Notes under the pieces: generated by a model | The model's database searches: none | Told to the model about the DNA's origin: nothing | Seen by the model: only the letters and a program-made list of their open reading frames with translations | Source of the DNA: Mesostigma viride | Lineage: Eukaryota > Streptophyta > Mesostigmatophyceae > Mesostigmatales > Mesostigmataceae | Assembly: GCA_009746045.1 (NCBI GenBank) | Contig: RPFO01000072.1 | Coordinates: 218,105-282,104 of the forward strand | DNA: 64,000 nucleotides | Direction: 5' to 3' | Position numbers and translations under genes: made by a program | In this document: positions 1 through 11,090 of the stretch, one piece after another | How the letters are laid out: every line of letters starts with the position of its first letter | Numbering within the stretch: the stretch's first letter is position 1

Positions 1-387
1 GTCAAGGAATAGCGAGACCGAAGGGGCACAAGGCACAAAGCAATCCTAAAATACATGTATGTGTGTCAGCTTGATTATTTTCCAGAACGATGGGTTTTGA
101 AATAGCATAATTTCCCAGTTTCCCAACGCTTGCTTAGTTCAATGGCAGTTTTATGGCATCACCCCAGCGACGGCGAAAGACTTGGATTGCATGTATCGAC
201 CACGCAATCGACGTAAATGTGGCTAACGAATGAATCTTGAACACGCCCACGTTAAGTTATGGTGGATTGGGGTCCTTTCCGCTCACTAGAGGATCACCTT
301 CTTAGAACTTAACTCTCAGGCCCATCTGTTCCAGTAACCTTGACCCAGTTGGTGGCCTGTCCATAATCGAAGGAAGGGCCGCGAAAC
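1..387. other. Upstream flank of the CM1 coiled-coil gene
   Basis: This flank is A+T-richer than the following CDS. I see no coding segment, RNA gene or repeat that I can support. The promoter and 5' UTR of the downstream gene presumably lie here, but no convincing core promoter element is visible. Confidence 0.4.
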
Positions 388-2920
388 ATGATGGCAGGTG
401 CTTCGCACGACGACGACTGGGGGGTGGGGAAAGATGACGACGACGTAGACCCGGCCAGCAGCTTGACAGACAGCAGCAACTTCCAGGAGGCTAAGAAGGT
501 GATCGACGCGTTGCGGACCAGCAATGCCAACTTAAAGCTGAAAATCTTTTTCATGCAAAAGCACCTCAACCCCGTCAGCTACGACGTCGTCAACGAGAAT
601 GTGGAGCTCAAAATCATGCTCAAAGAGAGCGAGGAGGAGAGGCAGGAGCTGGCCCGGCTGCTCTCGGAAGCCCAGCTCGCGGTGGAGGGCTTCCAGGCCA
701 GCCAGGCGGAGATGGCCACCCGGGGCCGGGACGGGGAGCGGGACCTGGCCACCAAGCTGGTGGAGACCCAGAAGTCCCTCCAGCTGGTCGAGGAGGAGAG
801 CGCCTTCCTCAAGGAGCAGGTGAGCGAGCTGCTGCAGGACATGAAGGACAAGGAGAGCGAGATCCAGGCGCTAAAAATAGCCGCGGCTGCGCAGGCCGAG
901 CTGTCAGCCAAGGCCAGTGCACTAGAGGGCGAGGCCAAGGCACGTGCGGCAGCAGAGACGGAGCTCAAGGAGAGCGCAGCGCGCATGCTCCGCCTTGACA
1001 AGGAGCTGGCAGGTGTGCGCGAGGAGCTCGAGTCGGAGCGGCGCAAGCGGTCGCACCTCAAGGCGCGGTATGCGGAGGACGAGTCGCTGGTGGACAAGCT
1101 CAAGGGGGACTTGGCGGCGGCCAAGCGTGAGCTGGCGGAGGAGGAGGACCGCCACGTGCGCACGCGGTCACTGTACAAGGACGCCACAGTGACCGTGGTA
1201 AAGCTGGAGGCCGACCTGGCGCGCGCAGTGCGGCGGGCAGAAGCGATGCGCGACGACGCCGACCTGGCGTCGCGCAAGGAGTGTGTGCAGCTACGGGCCG
1301 AGTGTTCCCAGCTGCGCTCCGATTGCTCGCAAGCGAGGGCAGAGGCCACCGAGATGAGGGAGGCAGCGGCAGCCGCGCAAAAGGAAGCGGAGCGGGCAGA
1401 TGGGGCGCTAAAATCAGCGCAGCGGGAGGTAGAGTCGTCGCGAGTGGACGCACAGGCAAGCCGCATGGAAGCAGATCGGCTGCGAGCCGAGGTGGAGGAG
1501 GAGCGTTCAGCGCACGAGCGCACCAAGGCCAAGTACAGGGAGAGTGCCGCCGAGTTTGGCAAGGAGGTGGGGGGGCAGGTGGCGCGATTGCGCGACGAGC
1601 TGGCCGCCGAGAGGGACGCGCACGCGGCCACTGAGGCAAAGCTGGCATCCACATCCGCATCATTTTCGCGCGCACAGGGCGAGGTGGCGCGCCTGCGTGA
1701 CCAGCTGGACCTGGCCCACGCGGCGCTGCAGGAGAGCGAGCGCACGAGTGGGGAGAGCGCGCGCGCACTGCAGGGGGAGAGCATGCTGGCTCTGCAGCGC
1801 GCGCGGTCGGACCTGGCGTCTGTAACCCAGCAGCTTGCGACAGCCACGCAGCAACTGGAGGCGGAGCGCACCGCTCACTCGCGCACGCAGGAGCTCAACC
1901 ACGCAACGGTCGCACAATGCAACCGACTGCTGGACGAGGTGGCGCGGTTGAAGAAGGGGGCTGCCATGGGTTGTTCACGGTCAGAGGCGCAAGCAGCCGT
2001 GGCGGACGCGCTTTCGAGGATGGACCGCGCGCTGGCCGAGGGGGTGGCGCGTGTGAGCGACAAGTGGCAGGCCGCGGGCGACCGGCTGCAGCAGTGCGAG
2101 CGGCTGCTAGAAGCAGCCGAGGCCAACGCGGCTGGGGCGGAGAGGCAGGCGGCCCGGTTGGCGGAACAGTGCCAGGAACTGCTGTCGTCCGAGGCGTGGG
2201 TTGCGCTGGCGTCGCCCACGTACGCGACGGGTTTGGTGTCGCCCCCCCCTGGTGGTCTCCCGACAAGCCCCCCCCCCTCCCTCGCGCGAGGGCCGTGCGC
2301 GCAAGAACATGGCGATGCGCACGAGCCAGATGCGCAGCGTGGCAGAGCACGTGCAGCAGCTGCGCGCCTTCATCCGGCGGCTGCAAGGGGAGCTGGAGAA
2401 CGAGCGGCGCATCAGCAAGGACCTCAACCGCGAGCTGGCGTGGTACAAGGAGCGGGTGACGGCGCTCACAGCTGCCACCACGCCGCCCAGGGTGTCCATG
2501 GACCTGTCCAGGGGGGAGGCGTGTGCGACACCGGTGTACATACGCACGACCAGCGGAGGGCTGGCGCCCCCCGTGGCGTATGGCGGCACACCTGTGGGCA
2601 CGCCGCCTCTGTCCCCCCACATGTACCAGGGGGCCCACTCGCCCGTGCTCGGCCCCCGGCTGCACCACTCCACCAGTGGGGGGTTCGGGGGGGACCCAAC
2701 ACATGGCGCGCTGGCTGGTTATGCACTCGCCAGCACACCCCCGCGGCTTGCGTCGCCGCCCCCCTTTGACTTTGAGGCACTGGTCCCACGCGGCGCGGCG
2801 GTCCCGCTGGACGACCTGCTGGGCACCGCGCAGGTGCTGGAGACGCAGGCGGTGCTGGCGGCTGTGCAGGAGCGGCTGGACAAGCTGGGAAGGGGGCATG
2901 GCTCGCCGCGTGCCACTTGA
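388..2920 (+). CDS. Long coiled-coil protein with N-terminal centrosomin CM1-like motif (frame broken at a C-run)
   Basis: The likely role is a microtubule-organising scaffold: CM1 motifs of centrosomin, CDK5RAP2 and Mto1/Pcp1 bind the gamma-tubulin complex. The sequence shows an acidic N-terminus (residues 1-30), then at about 31-75 a CM1-like block with the core NLKLKIFFMQKHL, close to the NFxLKLxIYFLEERL core of the Cnn_1N family. Residues from about 75 to 610 are almost continuous heptad-rich coiled coil dominated by E, A, R and L. The start is the first of two adjacent ATGs. After about residue 620 the frame must change by one base between C8 (2242-2249) and C10 (2268-2277). The other frame then gives a further coiled coil (ELENERRISKDLNREL), a Pro/Gly/Ser-rich segment and a C-terminus ending at the TGA at 2918-2920, about 840 aa in all. 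Either a homopolymer sequencing error or a real truncation is possible. The family assignment rests on motif recognition only. Confidence 0.65.
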
Positions 2921-3810
2921 GCAAGCAAACGTCCTGTGGGTGAAAGCTGATGATGTTAAATTTTGAATTAAAACTTTTGTCATGTAGTATCGTGAAGAAG
3001 GGGTGGCACCTTTTGCCAACTTGCTACTGGCAACGGTACCTGGCCAAGGAAATCAGCCCAGATATGTCATGCTCGTACGCGTGCCTGCTTGTCCAGAGAG
3101 AGTGTCAGTTTCAGGCACTGCAATCGTGAGCTTTGTGTCTGGAAGTATTTATTCATAGGTAAATTTTATCCTGCAAACATTATTAACGCCCCCAGTTGGG
3201 GCACATCAATAGTTATTTCCTCTGCATGGTAATGATGGACACTCGGCAAGATCGTAGGCATGGTTATGGCTGTTGAGTGTGAACCACATCAATGAATATC
3301 TGGTGTGTGCCCACTCTGGGTGCAATGTCCATCCATGTCGGGCGTCCCACGTACATCAATTCTCGCCGGTTTTGCAATCTTCGCGCCTTTCCCCAGTCTG
3401 AAACTGGTCTACTTGATTCCTTACATGATGTTGGGGCACCATGCGTATTGAATAGCAATTTTGATTAGTAATTTTTAAAATGCTACTGAAGAAGATGACT
3501 ATGTATTATACTCAATTACTCAATCATAAGCACTTGGGATGTTTTCGGATCAGGAGACCCATAAAGCCGCGGAATCATGCCAGAGGTCGATCCCAGTTCG
3601 AAGTACATTGTCGTCAGATCAGAAAGCAACAAACTAAACGAATTACAACTTAATTTGGAGGTACTGCTAGCATGAGACCGAATTCAATTCAAGTCAAGTC
3701 AATTCAAGCCAGTGAAAAAATGGCTTGGAGTTGGAGTTGGACTTCCGAGTCGTAAATTAAACTAAATTATAACATATCTCCGTGGATGATGCCTTCAACA
3801 TTTAGCCATT
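2921..3810. other. Intergenic region downstream of the CM1 gene
   Basis: No gene is supported here. It holds the probable 3' UTR (AATTAAA-like sequence near 2966-2972), a short hairpin repeat near 3013-3033 that recurs at 18340-18358, and A+T-rich sequence. Near 3757-3790 there is a degenerate retroposon 3' end with the tail AAATTAAACTAAATTATAAC followed by an ATCTCCGTGG-type motif. Confidence 0.4.
3013..3033. repeat. Short dispersed hairpin (copy 1)
   Basis: TTGCCA and TGGCAA form a 6-bp stem around the loop ACTTGCTAC. The same hairpin with nearly the same loop, preceded by ACCTTTT in both places, recurs at 18340-18358 inside a larger foldback. This suggests a small dispersed foldback element. 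Confidence 0.4.
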
Positions 3811-3920
3811 GAATTGAATTGAATTGAATTGAATTGAATTGAATTGAATTGAATTGAATTGAATTGAATTGAATTGAATTGAATTGAATTGAATTGAATT
3901 GAATTGAATTGAATTGAATT
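3811..3920. repeat. (GAATT)22 microsatellite, tail of a retroposon 3' end
   Basis: There are 22 uninterrupted copies of GAATT. It directly abuts a minus-oriented family A 3' terminus (GTAACATAACTCCGTTGGGA), so it sits where other copies carry (TAAT)n tails. It is best read as an expanded 3' tail. Confidence 0.85.
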
Positions 3921-4456
3921 GTAACATAACTCCGTTGGGAGTATATGTAGCACATAGCCCAGAGAAGGGGCATATGGCCTATCATACATTCTAAGCTACT
4001 TCCTGCAAGGGTGGGAATGTAAACAACACTTGCTCTAGGTGCACTAGGGCACCTGCACCACCCAGAGTTTCAGGCAACACCCAGCTAAGGGGAGCCTGTC
4101 ATAGGTGGGGAAGATCAGCACAGCTATACAAAAGCTATTTAGCCATGCTATGTCTATAATGGGACCCCCATGGATGTTGCATTAAGAATTTAGCCATGCT
4201 ATGCCTGTGCAGAGAGATGCTCTCTGCCGAGAAGCCATGCCCTAGCCCTTGTATAGCCATGATGATCTTCCTCCCCCATGCCAGGATCCCCCCCTTAGGC
4301 GGGTTGAACCTGAGACAGCATGGTGGTGCGGGTGCCCTGGTGCACCTAGAGCAAGGGTGGCTTAAATTCCCACCCTTGCATGAAGTAGCCTAGGATGTAT
4401 TAAAAGCCATATGCCCCTTCTCAGGGATATGTGCTACATTGACTCCCAACGGAGTG
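3921..4456. mobile_element. Two family A 3'-UTR remnants in inverted arrangement
   Basis: From 3921 to about 4140 the sequence is the family A 3' UTR in minus orientation, starting with the hairpin ACTCCGTTGGGAGT at 3929-3942. From about 4140 to 4456 the same UTR reads in plus orientation and ends in the complementary hairpin ACTCCCAACGGAGT at 4442-4455. Together they form a long imperfect inverted repeat. No coding part remains. Confidence 0.65.
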
Positions 4457-4532
4457 ATTAATTAATTAATTAATTAATTAATTAATTAATTAATTAATTA
4501 ATTAATTAATTAATTAATTAATTAATTAATTA
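4457..4532. repeat. (ATTA)19 microsatellite between two retroposon 3' ends
   Basis: This is a 76-bp pure ATTA/TAAT tract. A plus-oriented A-type 3' hairpin lies on its left and a minus-oriented one (4541-4554) on its right, so two elements meet tail to tail in it. Confidence 0.85.
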
Positions 4533-4585
4533 GGAACATAACTCCGTTGGGAGTATATGTAGCACATAGCCCAGAGAAGGGGCAT

Positions 4586-4946
4586 TAAAATTAAAATTAA
4601 ATTATAACATGCCTCCGTGGGGAGGTCATGTAGCACATATTCCATGATGGATGGGGTGGAGGAAGCCGCGTGATCGAACTATCCTAACTCTAAGAGCTCT
4701 ATCTAGAAAATCCTAACTACACTACTCATCAAAACGCCTCCTCCGCTTGGGGGGAGGTGGCTTGCCCACAGGGTCGGGCGTGTGCGCCTTGACAATCTTC
4801 TTCCACCGCGTCTTGTCCTGCATGGCAGTCCAAAGACGGGAGAGAGAGTGGATGCGGTGCTCAAACGGGGCTGGGACCACTAGGTCGTCCAGCAACATCT
4901 GGACGTAGTTCGTGACAGGTTTCCCTACCCTTGTGGGAATGCCTAT
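4586..4946 (-). mobile_element. Family C (probable LINE ORF2 3' end) inserted in A0 with 13-bp target duplication
   Basis: The insertion is flanked by perfect direct repeats AGAGAAGGGGCAT (4573-4585 and 4947-4959). The 3' end points left: an (AAATT)n-like tail, then a CTCCGTGGGGAG hairpin near 4613-4624. The coding remnant ends at the TAG at 4722-4724 and encodes about 70 residues with LSRLWTAMQDKTRWKKIV and a basic tail PKRRRRFDE. The Trp/Arg-rich ending resembles the extreme C-terminus of LINE ORF2 (compare IWRQMVRKDRWQV at the LINE fragment 11301-11702). The assignment to a LINE is an inference; the insertion itself is well supported. Confidence 0.65.
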
Positions 4947-5335
4947 AGAGAAGGGGCATATGAGCCTATAATACATTCTAAGCGACTTCCTGCAAGGGTG
5001 GGAATGTGAACAACACTTGCTCTAGGTGCACCAAGGCACCTGCGCCCTCATGATGTATCGCGCTATGCCCAGTGGGTTAAGGGGGAGCGTGGCATGTGGG
5101 GGAAGATCATCATGGATATACAAGAGCTATGGCATGGCTTCTCAGCAGAGAGTGACTCCCTGCATGGGCACAGCATAACTAAATAAAGCTAGGCATCATC
5201 TGGAGTGTGGCACATCATAGGCACACATGTACATGGCTAAAGGAGACTCGTGAGTCAGCTGGTATAGAGCCTGTAGGAGGCTTACATGTACATGGCCACG
5301 GTCTATCTATTCTGCACTACTACTGCTGTATTCCC

Positions 5336-5805
5336 CTAAGCTGGGGCGTCTGGAGTCGTTGGGGCCGCGGGGGTCGCCTGCCAGGGCTTGTGGCCGACGT
5401 AGATGGCCGCCCCCTTCCAGTAGACCGGCTGCCCCGCCTTGGTCTGCCGGAGCTGGAGGTAGGTCGGCCATAGCTCCCGTCGCCGTTGTTGCTGCGCCAG
5501 GGTCAAGTCGTCGTCAAGGGTGAAGAGAGTCTTCTCGAGCCGCTTGCGGCGTCGGAGAAAAGAAATCTTGTCCGCCGGGGTCTTAAAGGTGAGAAGGAGC
5601 GGGGGCGCCCCTGCCTTACCCCGCGCGCGGGGAAGGCGGTGGGCGACCAGCTCGATCTCACCAGTAAGGCCCATGCGACTAAGAATTTCTCTCTCAAACG
5701 CACGTGCAAGCTTCTCGGAATTCTCACCTTCCTCCATGTCGAGGTTCTTGACAATGACGTTAAGGCTGCGCTTGGCAAGCTCGGCCTCCTCGCGGAGTGA
5801 TGTTG
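5336..5805 (-). pseudogene. Family A ORF1-like protein, C-terminal fragment
   Basis: This fragment encodes the end of the RRM-like domain and the C-terminal domain of a LINE ORF1p-like RNA-binding protein. Readable from about 5737 to the stop at 5336 are the strand motif APPLLLTFKTPADKISFL, then LDDDLTLAQQQRRREL and the ending PVYWKGAAIYVGHKPW. The order RRM then basic CTD with a D-D-L-T/Q-R-R signature is that of Transposase_22 (L1 ORF1p). It lacks the 4-nt insertion that breaks copies A3 and A5, so it represents the unbroken reading frame of this region. Confidence 0.6.
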
Positions 5806-5934
5806 ATAATTAATTAATTAATTAATATCTCCGTGACGAGCCACGAGCCACGAGGTAGCCATGGCTGACGGCGGAGCTCATAACTTACACGTTTGAGCAT
5901 GCACCGAATTCGGCTGTGAATATCACTATTGCTT

Positions 5935-5949
5935 CGTCTTTCTAAGACG
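5935..5949 (+). promoter_or_regulatory. Conserved 5'-UTR hairpin of families A and B
   Basis: CGTCTT-TCT-AAGACG forms a perfect 6-bp stem 43 bp before the A1 start codon. Equivalent hairpins stand at 15764-15780 (7-bp stem, copy A3), about 27921-27936, about 25930-25943 (B2) and about 41786-41802. Conservation of the pairing across families suggests an RNA or promoter function; which one is unknown. Confidence 0.5.
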
Positions 5950-7153
5950 CACATGCTGATATAATTTTCCGTATCTATTACGCAATATTATATGACGAGG
6001 AAACGCTCCTCGACGCAACGCAGTTTGGCGGATGCGCTCGGCCATGAAAATAAGTCTGCAGCTCAGGCTGCAGCTTCGCCCTCAGGTCCGGCAGGTAGCG
6101 GTGACACTAGTCGTGCACTGGTGGTCGGCCCGCACCCTCCCGGGCCGTCCATGCCTCGCCATCGGCATCGCCTGACCCTAAACGCACCCGCTCAGCCGAC
6201 AAAACAGGAGGGTCTTCACGCCCCTCAGAACCGCGCTTTCGGCCCCAACCTTTCCAGGTCGATGATCACGACTGGACCAACATGTCTCCGGGCGATGCTA
6301 TGCACTGCATCTTCTTCGGGGACTACGCCTCGCTTTATACGACCTGTGCCTCCATCTCCACGACATCAATCGCCTCATCTGCACCGACGGCAGCCGCTGG
6401 CACAACATCAGCCAGCTGTTCGGGTGCCCCAACCCCCAACTCCAGCATGCCGTCCTCAACTCCCTTCTCATGCGCTCTGATGGCGATATCTGGGCTCCAT
6501 CCATCTCCGCCCCCACACTTCGTTCCATCCTTACGGAAGCCTTTCAGCAGCACGTGACCCCCCTTGCCGCCGATTTGGCAGCAATTGGTGGCACCGTGGC
6601 TACTGAACTTCCTCACATTTCCACCACCGCCGCCTCCACCTCCACTGCCATTTCCGCCTCCACTGCCGACATCAAAGCCCATGCAGCTCCTCGACCTCGA
6701 CCAGCGCCTTCAAGCCACCGCCACCGCCCTTGAGTGCTTGCATGACACCGCAGGCCTCACCGCCCAGGCGGTGAAGGACATCGCTGCCCAGCCGGCACCT
6801 GCTGGCCCGGCCGGTGATGCTCCCTCCACCTGGGCGGACTTGCTTAAGCATCACACCACCTCCACCACCTCCACCATCGCGGCACAACTCAAGCAACAAG
6901 CCCTCGACCTTTGCGAGGAGGCCGACATCACCGAGCGCAGCCACAATGTCATCGTCAAGCACTTCGACCAGCCGGCAGGTGAGACCTCGACGACTCTTCT
7001 CACGGCATTTAAGCGCGACATTCTTGCCCCCATATGCAACTCACTGGTGAGCTGCGGATGTCGGCTGCCCGGCCCTTCCCCGCGCGCGGGGTAAGGCTGG
7101 CCCGGCACCCGTGCTCCTCACCTTCAAGTACATGGCGGACAAGCTAGCGTTCC

Positions 7154-9074
7154 ATGGGGGACTCGCACGTCCAAAAGCCTGAAAAACTGACTTTACTGAA
7201 TATCAGTTCCAATGCACTCGGGAACCATCTAGTGATGATTGAGTACCATAAATATGATGTTTGGACATTCATGCCACCACTTGTTGGGGGTACTACCCCC
7301 AACCACGCACCGGTGGCGAGCTAAAAATAGAAAAAGACGCTATTTATGAGATATTTTGCCCAAGACAAACCACTTATCCAAATGACCTGCCCATACATTT
7401 CTGCAAAGTTCCCCCACTTTTTTAAAAGCTGGGCTATTTACATGGCCAAAATGGTCACATTTATTTGAGTTATTAATTTTCCCGCAAAATGGGTACTTTT
7501 TTGAGCCAAAAAAAAAATCAAATCATTAACACATCAGATTGGGTCATCCATACATGCGAAATTCCACTGAGTGGGGGGAAACACAACCCCAAAGTTTGAG
7601 CTCATTCTGACAAGCGTAGCTCAAGTTATTGATTTTCCTGTGATGCCACCTGGGTAGACGCTAAAAGAGAATTGAGCTAGTGCTGAGCCAAAATGACATC
7701 TGCATGCTTTGCTACCCTAGACACCCAAAAACATGCCCACTTTGATCACGGAGTGTGAGGAGGATGTCCGGAGCGTCATACGCCCCACCCCTCCATCAGC
7801 ACAGCCAGCCTTGTGAGCCCTACCCTTAACAACAAGGCTGGTAGGACGACACGCCTGAGCAGCATATATAATGCCTATCTCAGGCTAATAATGTGTGATT
7901 TTGTGCCAACAACCAAGTTGCTCCACCCAACAACACATTAAAAACCCTCTTCCAAAATGCCCAACAAGCCGGACACGTGGAGGACCACACACGCAGTATA
8001 TAAAGAGAAAATAAGCAGACTTTTTATCCAGCCAACCTGTGGCTAGCTGCTCTGGTTAGCATGACAAAGGCTATCATTTACTCAGTGGGAAAGGTGAAGA
8101 GACCATTGGAACAGCCTACCTGACGCATGTGCCACCAAAGCATTGTGTCCCGCAAAATGCACACTGCCTCCTTTCTAACAAGCACGAGCCACTTTCTTTA
8201 GGAGACAGGTGCCAGCTCGTCAGTGTCTGGGGAAAATGATGCCGCTGCTTAGGAAGACCGCGTGAATTTCCTCGAACACAACTGTCTATAAAGCAAAAGA
8301 AATTTCAGAGAAGCATGGAAATAAAAGCATTACACCTTCCCGACAGGTTGCGGGCCACGCGCTGCAGAAAGCCAGCCACGTCACAGACGAACTTGCGAAC
8401 TTGCTAAAAGACATCCAGGAATCCAGCGATGCAGCGCCAGGACCCGCAACTTCCTGGCTGCATCTGGCCGGAAAGAAGGCAAAAAGCTTACGCTCAACGA
8501 GCTAAGAAAGCAGGAAAACGCTAGCTTAAGACGTTTAATACAAGAACGTACCATAACGGGCATTTATTCGTGCCCAGGCGCACAAGAAAGGCCACCCTTT
8601 CATGGAGAGGTTGGGCACGCATCGCGCAGGCCTAATGTTATCTTACCGCAAAATGACGGGAAAGGTAAAGATAGCAGCGGGAATTTTTACGGCTTTAGAA
8701 ACATCATTAAACTAGCTTTCCTTACGACCATCAAAACTGGCAACAATCGACAATCACACCGGCAGGCATCCATTATACTTTATTCATCCCGACAGAAATT
8801 CAGGCCGGACCCCCCCTGCCGATGGCAAAGAAAAAAAGCCCGCGACATTATAGATCGCAACCATCCCGCCATAAATTACAATCAGTAACTAATTTTCTCC
8901 AACAATCGAGCATTTTTTCTGCTTTCCGCGTGCCAGATTTGTCACGTTTCGTCTAAAAGCAGTCGCCATGGCCACTTCCGCAAGGGGTGCGCGCACCGTG
9001 CACCCACTTTTCACGGTACGGAGGGTACCGCGGAATTTTTTTGGCGCGGAAAATATTCGCCGCGCCGAGTCCCC
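7154..9074. mobile_element. Insertion of unknown type with short terminal inverted repeats
   Basis: The family A ORF stops at about 7153 and this sequence follows. It starts with GGGGGACTCG (7156-7165) and ends with CGAGTCCCC (9066-9074), a 9-bp terminal inverted match. It holds no convincing gene. The stretch at 8815-8990 is weakly similar to 23055-23215 in another insertion. The left junction lacks a clear target duplication, so the element type is open. Confidence 0.35.
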
Positions 9075-10781
9075 TTAACCCCTAAATGGTCTGGCTGCCG
9101 ATTTTCCGCCTAAAACTGAGTTACAGCCGACACGTCGGCCCCTTCTCGGGGGACCAAATGCCGCGAAAACTATTGAGAATTAGGAAAAGTTTAGCTGAGA
9201 AGATCGAAAGTTTATAATTTTCCTCACAGCATGGTACTAGGGTTTGCATACTTCTGACAAAGTTATAGAGGTGTTCTGGCCGGTCAAAGTACAAGGGGTC
9301 AGGGTACTTTTTCACGTACAACGTGCATTCCGGAAAACGACGACCTGGCCATGGCGGCTTGCGCCCACGCATGGCATTTACGTTTTCGTTCGAATTTTCT
9401 GACCAAACTCAGGAAATTGATTTTATACGTCCTAAAGATGATACAGGCCAATTTTTGGTTCGCGGGAATGCCATTTGATAGGTGTCGGCAGCGTTCTTGC
9501 TGGAAAAAACTGCGATCAGGCCGGACGATAGAAACGTTGACAGCAATAACTTTCCGGCGTATTTTAAAGGATATATTGGTTTCTTTGTACTTTTTATGAT
9601 ACATAGTAGTCGTAAACGTGCAAGGGTGGCCAGAAATCGCCGAATCCAGCGACCATGCTGCACAACTTTGGTGTGCCGAAATGCGCCATTTTGCGGCCAC
9701 CGCCTGGGCCAAGGTAACGCCATCCATGCCTGGTAAAGCTGAGTTATCGTTTTCCTATCGATGTTTGGCGTTTATATATACGTTCTAGCTTGTGTAGCAC
9801 ATTCTTTTTGCATTATTCATGCTCTTTCTTGACCCTGGCCTGGCCCCTTTCTAAAACACCCTTCTTAGATGCTTCCCTCAGTCAGTTGACCTGCCACAGG
9901 GTGATGGTGAAAAGTTTTAGAGGCTGTATGGGTTTGAATACCTCCATATATGTTTGTTATACATTTCCCACACACATATTGCATGAGTGTGAGGCAGTTG
10001 GCTGGTCTCTGTGGCATCATCAAGCATGTAACCGGTGAGTAGAAGCTTCCCATTGTCAGCATGTGCCACCAGGTGTGCTGGCCATCACCTGGCAAGCTAT
10101 AGCAGCTTAGGCCTAGTTTATCCTTGCTAGGGCAAGCTGAAATAGGCTTAAAATCACTAGTTTGTTGGTGGCTGCCTCATAGAATGCATGCCTTGCGTAG
10201 GGTATCCGCACCACGTTACCTACGTGCATGGACAAGGTGGCACCTGCACATAGGTGCCATGTAAGGGCAGTGTGATGATGCAGTTATGTTTCCCCATCAT
10301 TGTGGAAGGGAAATGTATTGTGTGGCATGGTTGGGGGCCATATTAGTAGGTATTAGTAGGTAGTATGCCCACTCCTACCCCCTTGGTTTCTTTTTACCAA
10401 CGGTACCCCTATGGGCTGTACTGGGTGTAACTGCTGGTATACCCACCCAAATGATGACCCCAATGGCTCAAACTGTTCAGCAACTAATTGTTTATCATCC
10501 CTGAAGTGGTAGGTGCCTAGCTCTTACAACATAATTCAAAATGCACATTCTACCAAAAATGAAAACGCTCGTCTTGACCCCCCTGACTTTGAAGGCAGTT
10601 ATACATGGCCTACCCTGCATATATGTAAGGTTGTAATATACCAACCCGAAGGGCAACTCATGGACATGCTTGGCCCCCAAGGACAGCCATTGGATATGGG
10701 TGGGTTGGATGGCATCTGGTTTGCAAAATTGTGAAGTTACAGCCGATGCATCGGCAGTATTTCTGCCCATTTAGGGGTTAA
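9075..10781. mobile_element. Candidate non-autonomous piggyBac-like element (TTAA ends)
   Basis: TTAA at 9075-9078 is followed by CCCCTAAATGG (9079-9089). CCATTTAGGGG (10767-10777) is followed by TTAA (10778-10781). Perfect 11-bp inverted termini that start with CCC and are flanked by TTAA are the hallmark of piggyBac-type DNA transposons. Palindromic GTTACAGCCGA-type motifs lie subterminally on both sides. No transposase ORF is visible, so it would be a non-autonomous derivative of about 1.7 kb. Coincidence cannot be fully excluded. Confidence 0.5.
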
Positions 10782-11090
10782 ATGCCGCAAGAAGCTCTCG
10801 GAGACTCGCTTCACGCTGGACGACGACTTGACCCTGGCCCAGCAACAGCGGCGACGCGAGCTATGGCCGACCTACCTTCAGCTCCGGCAGAGCGCAGGGG
10901 GGAAGCCGGTATACTGGAGGGGGGCGGTCATCCACGTTGACCACAAGCCCTGGCAGGCACCGCCTGCCACCTCAGACTAGGGAATATATACCAGTAGTGT
11001 AGATTAGTCAGGCTTAGCCTAGCATGTGGCCCACGCGCATGTGCGCCCATAATGGCCCCCATGGATGATGCCTTCAGAATTCAGCCAATT

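Larger units (their letters stand above)
4533..5805 (-). mobile_element. Family A retroposon copy A0, 5'-truncated
   Basis: Minus-oriented copy with the 3' hairpin at 4541-4554, the 3' UTR up to about 5335 (interrupted by a family C insertion at 4586-4946), and the C-terminal part of the ORF up to 5805. The N-terminal two thirds of the ORF and the 5' UTR are absent, as expected from 5' truncation during target-primed reverse transcription. Confidence 0.7.
5992..10980 (+). pseudogene. Family A ORF1-like protein, frameshifted and interrupted (copy A1)
   Basis: The ATG at 5992 opens a Ser/Ala-rich N-terminus with the family signature RSSTQRSLADAL. It continues through a central segment (DAMHCIFFGDYASLY, then DGDIWAPS and FQQHVTPLAADLAAIGG) that can be followed only by changing frame. 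Next come a helical stretch (TWADLLKHHTTSTTSTIAAQ) and an RRM-like segment beginning SHNVIVKHFD. Near 7153 the gene is cut by a 3.6-kb insertion and resumes at 10778 with CRKKL, LDDDLTLAQQQRRREL and GAVIHVDHKPW to the TAG at 10978-10980. No RT or endonuclease motif is present. The copy is dead; its function can only be inferred as an RNA-binding ORF1p analogue. Confidence 0.6.

Noticed and set aside
579-1871. 430-codon open frame antisense to the coiled-coil gene
   Set aside because: It mirrors the GC-rich E/A/R codons of the sense strand and has a low-complexity Ser/Ala/Arg translation without any domain.
3540-3610. tRNA-like sequence with a GGTCGATCCC box
   Set aside because: No A box at the right distance and no cloverleaf could be drawn by eye.
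5838-5900. HDV-like ribozyme at the 5' end of family A
   Set aside because: A double-pseudoknot core could not be traced with confidence by hand; left as a test within the heptamer finding.
9121-9736. Several overlapping short open frames near 9.1-9.7 kb
   Set aside because: Frames overlap on both strands with no domain; they lie inside the TTAA-bounded element, where no transposase motif is seen.
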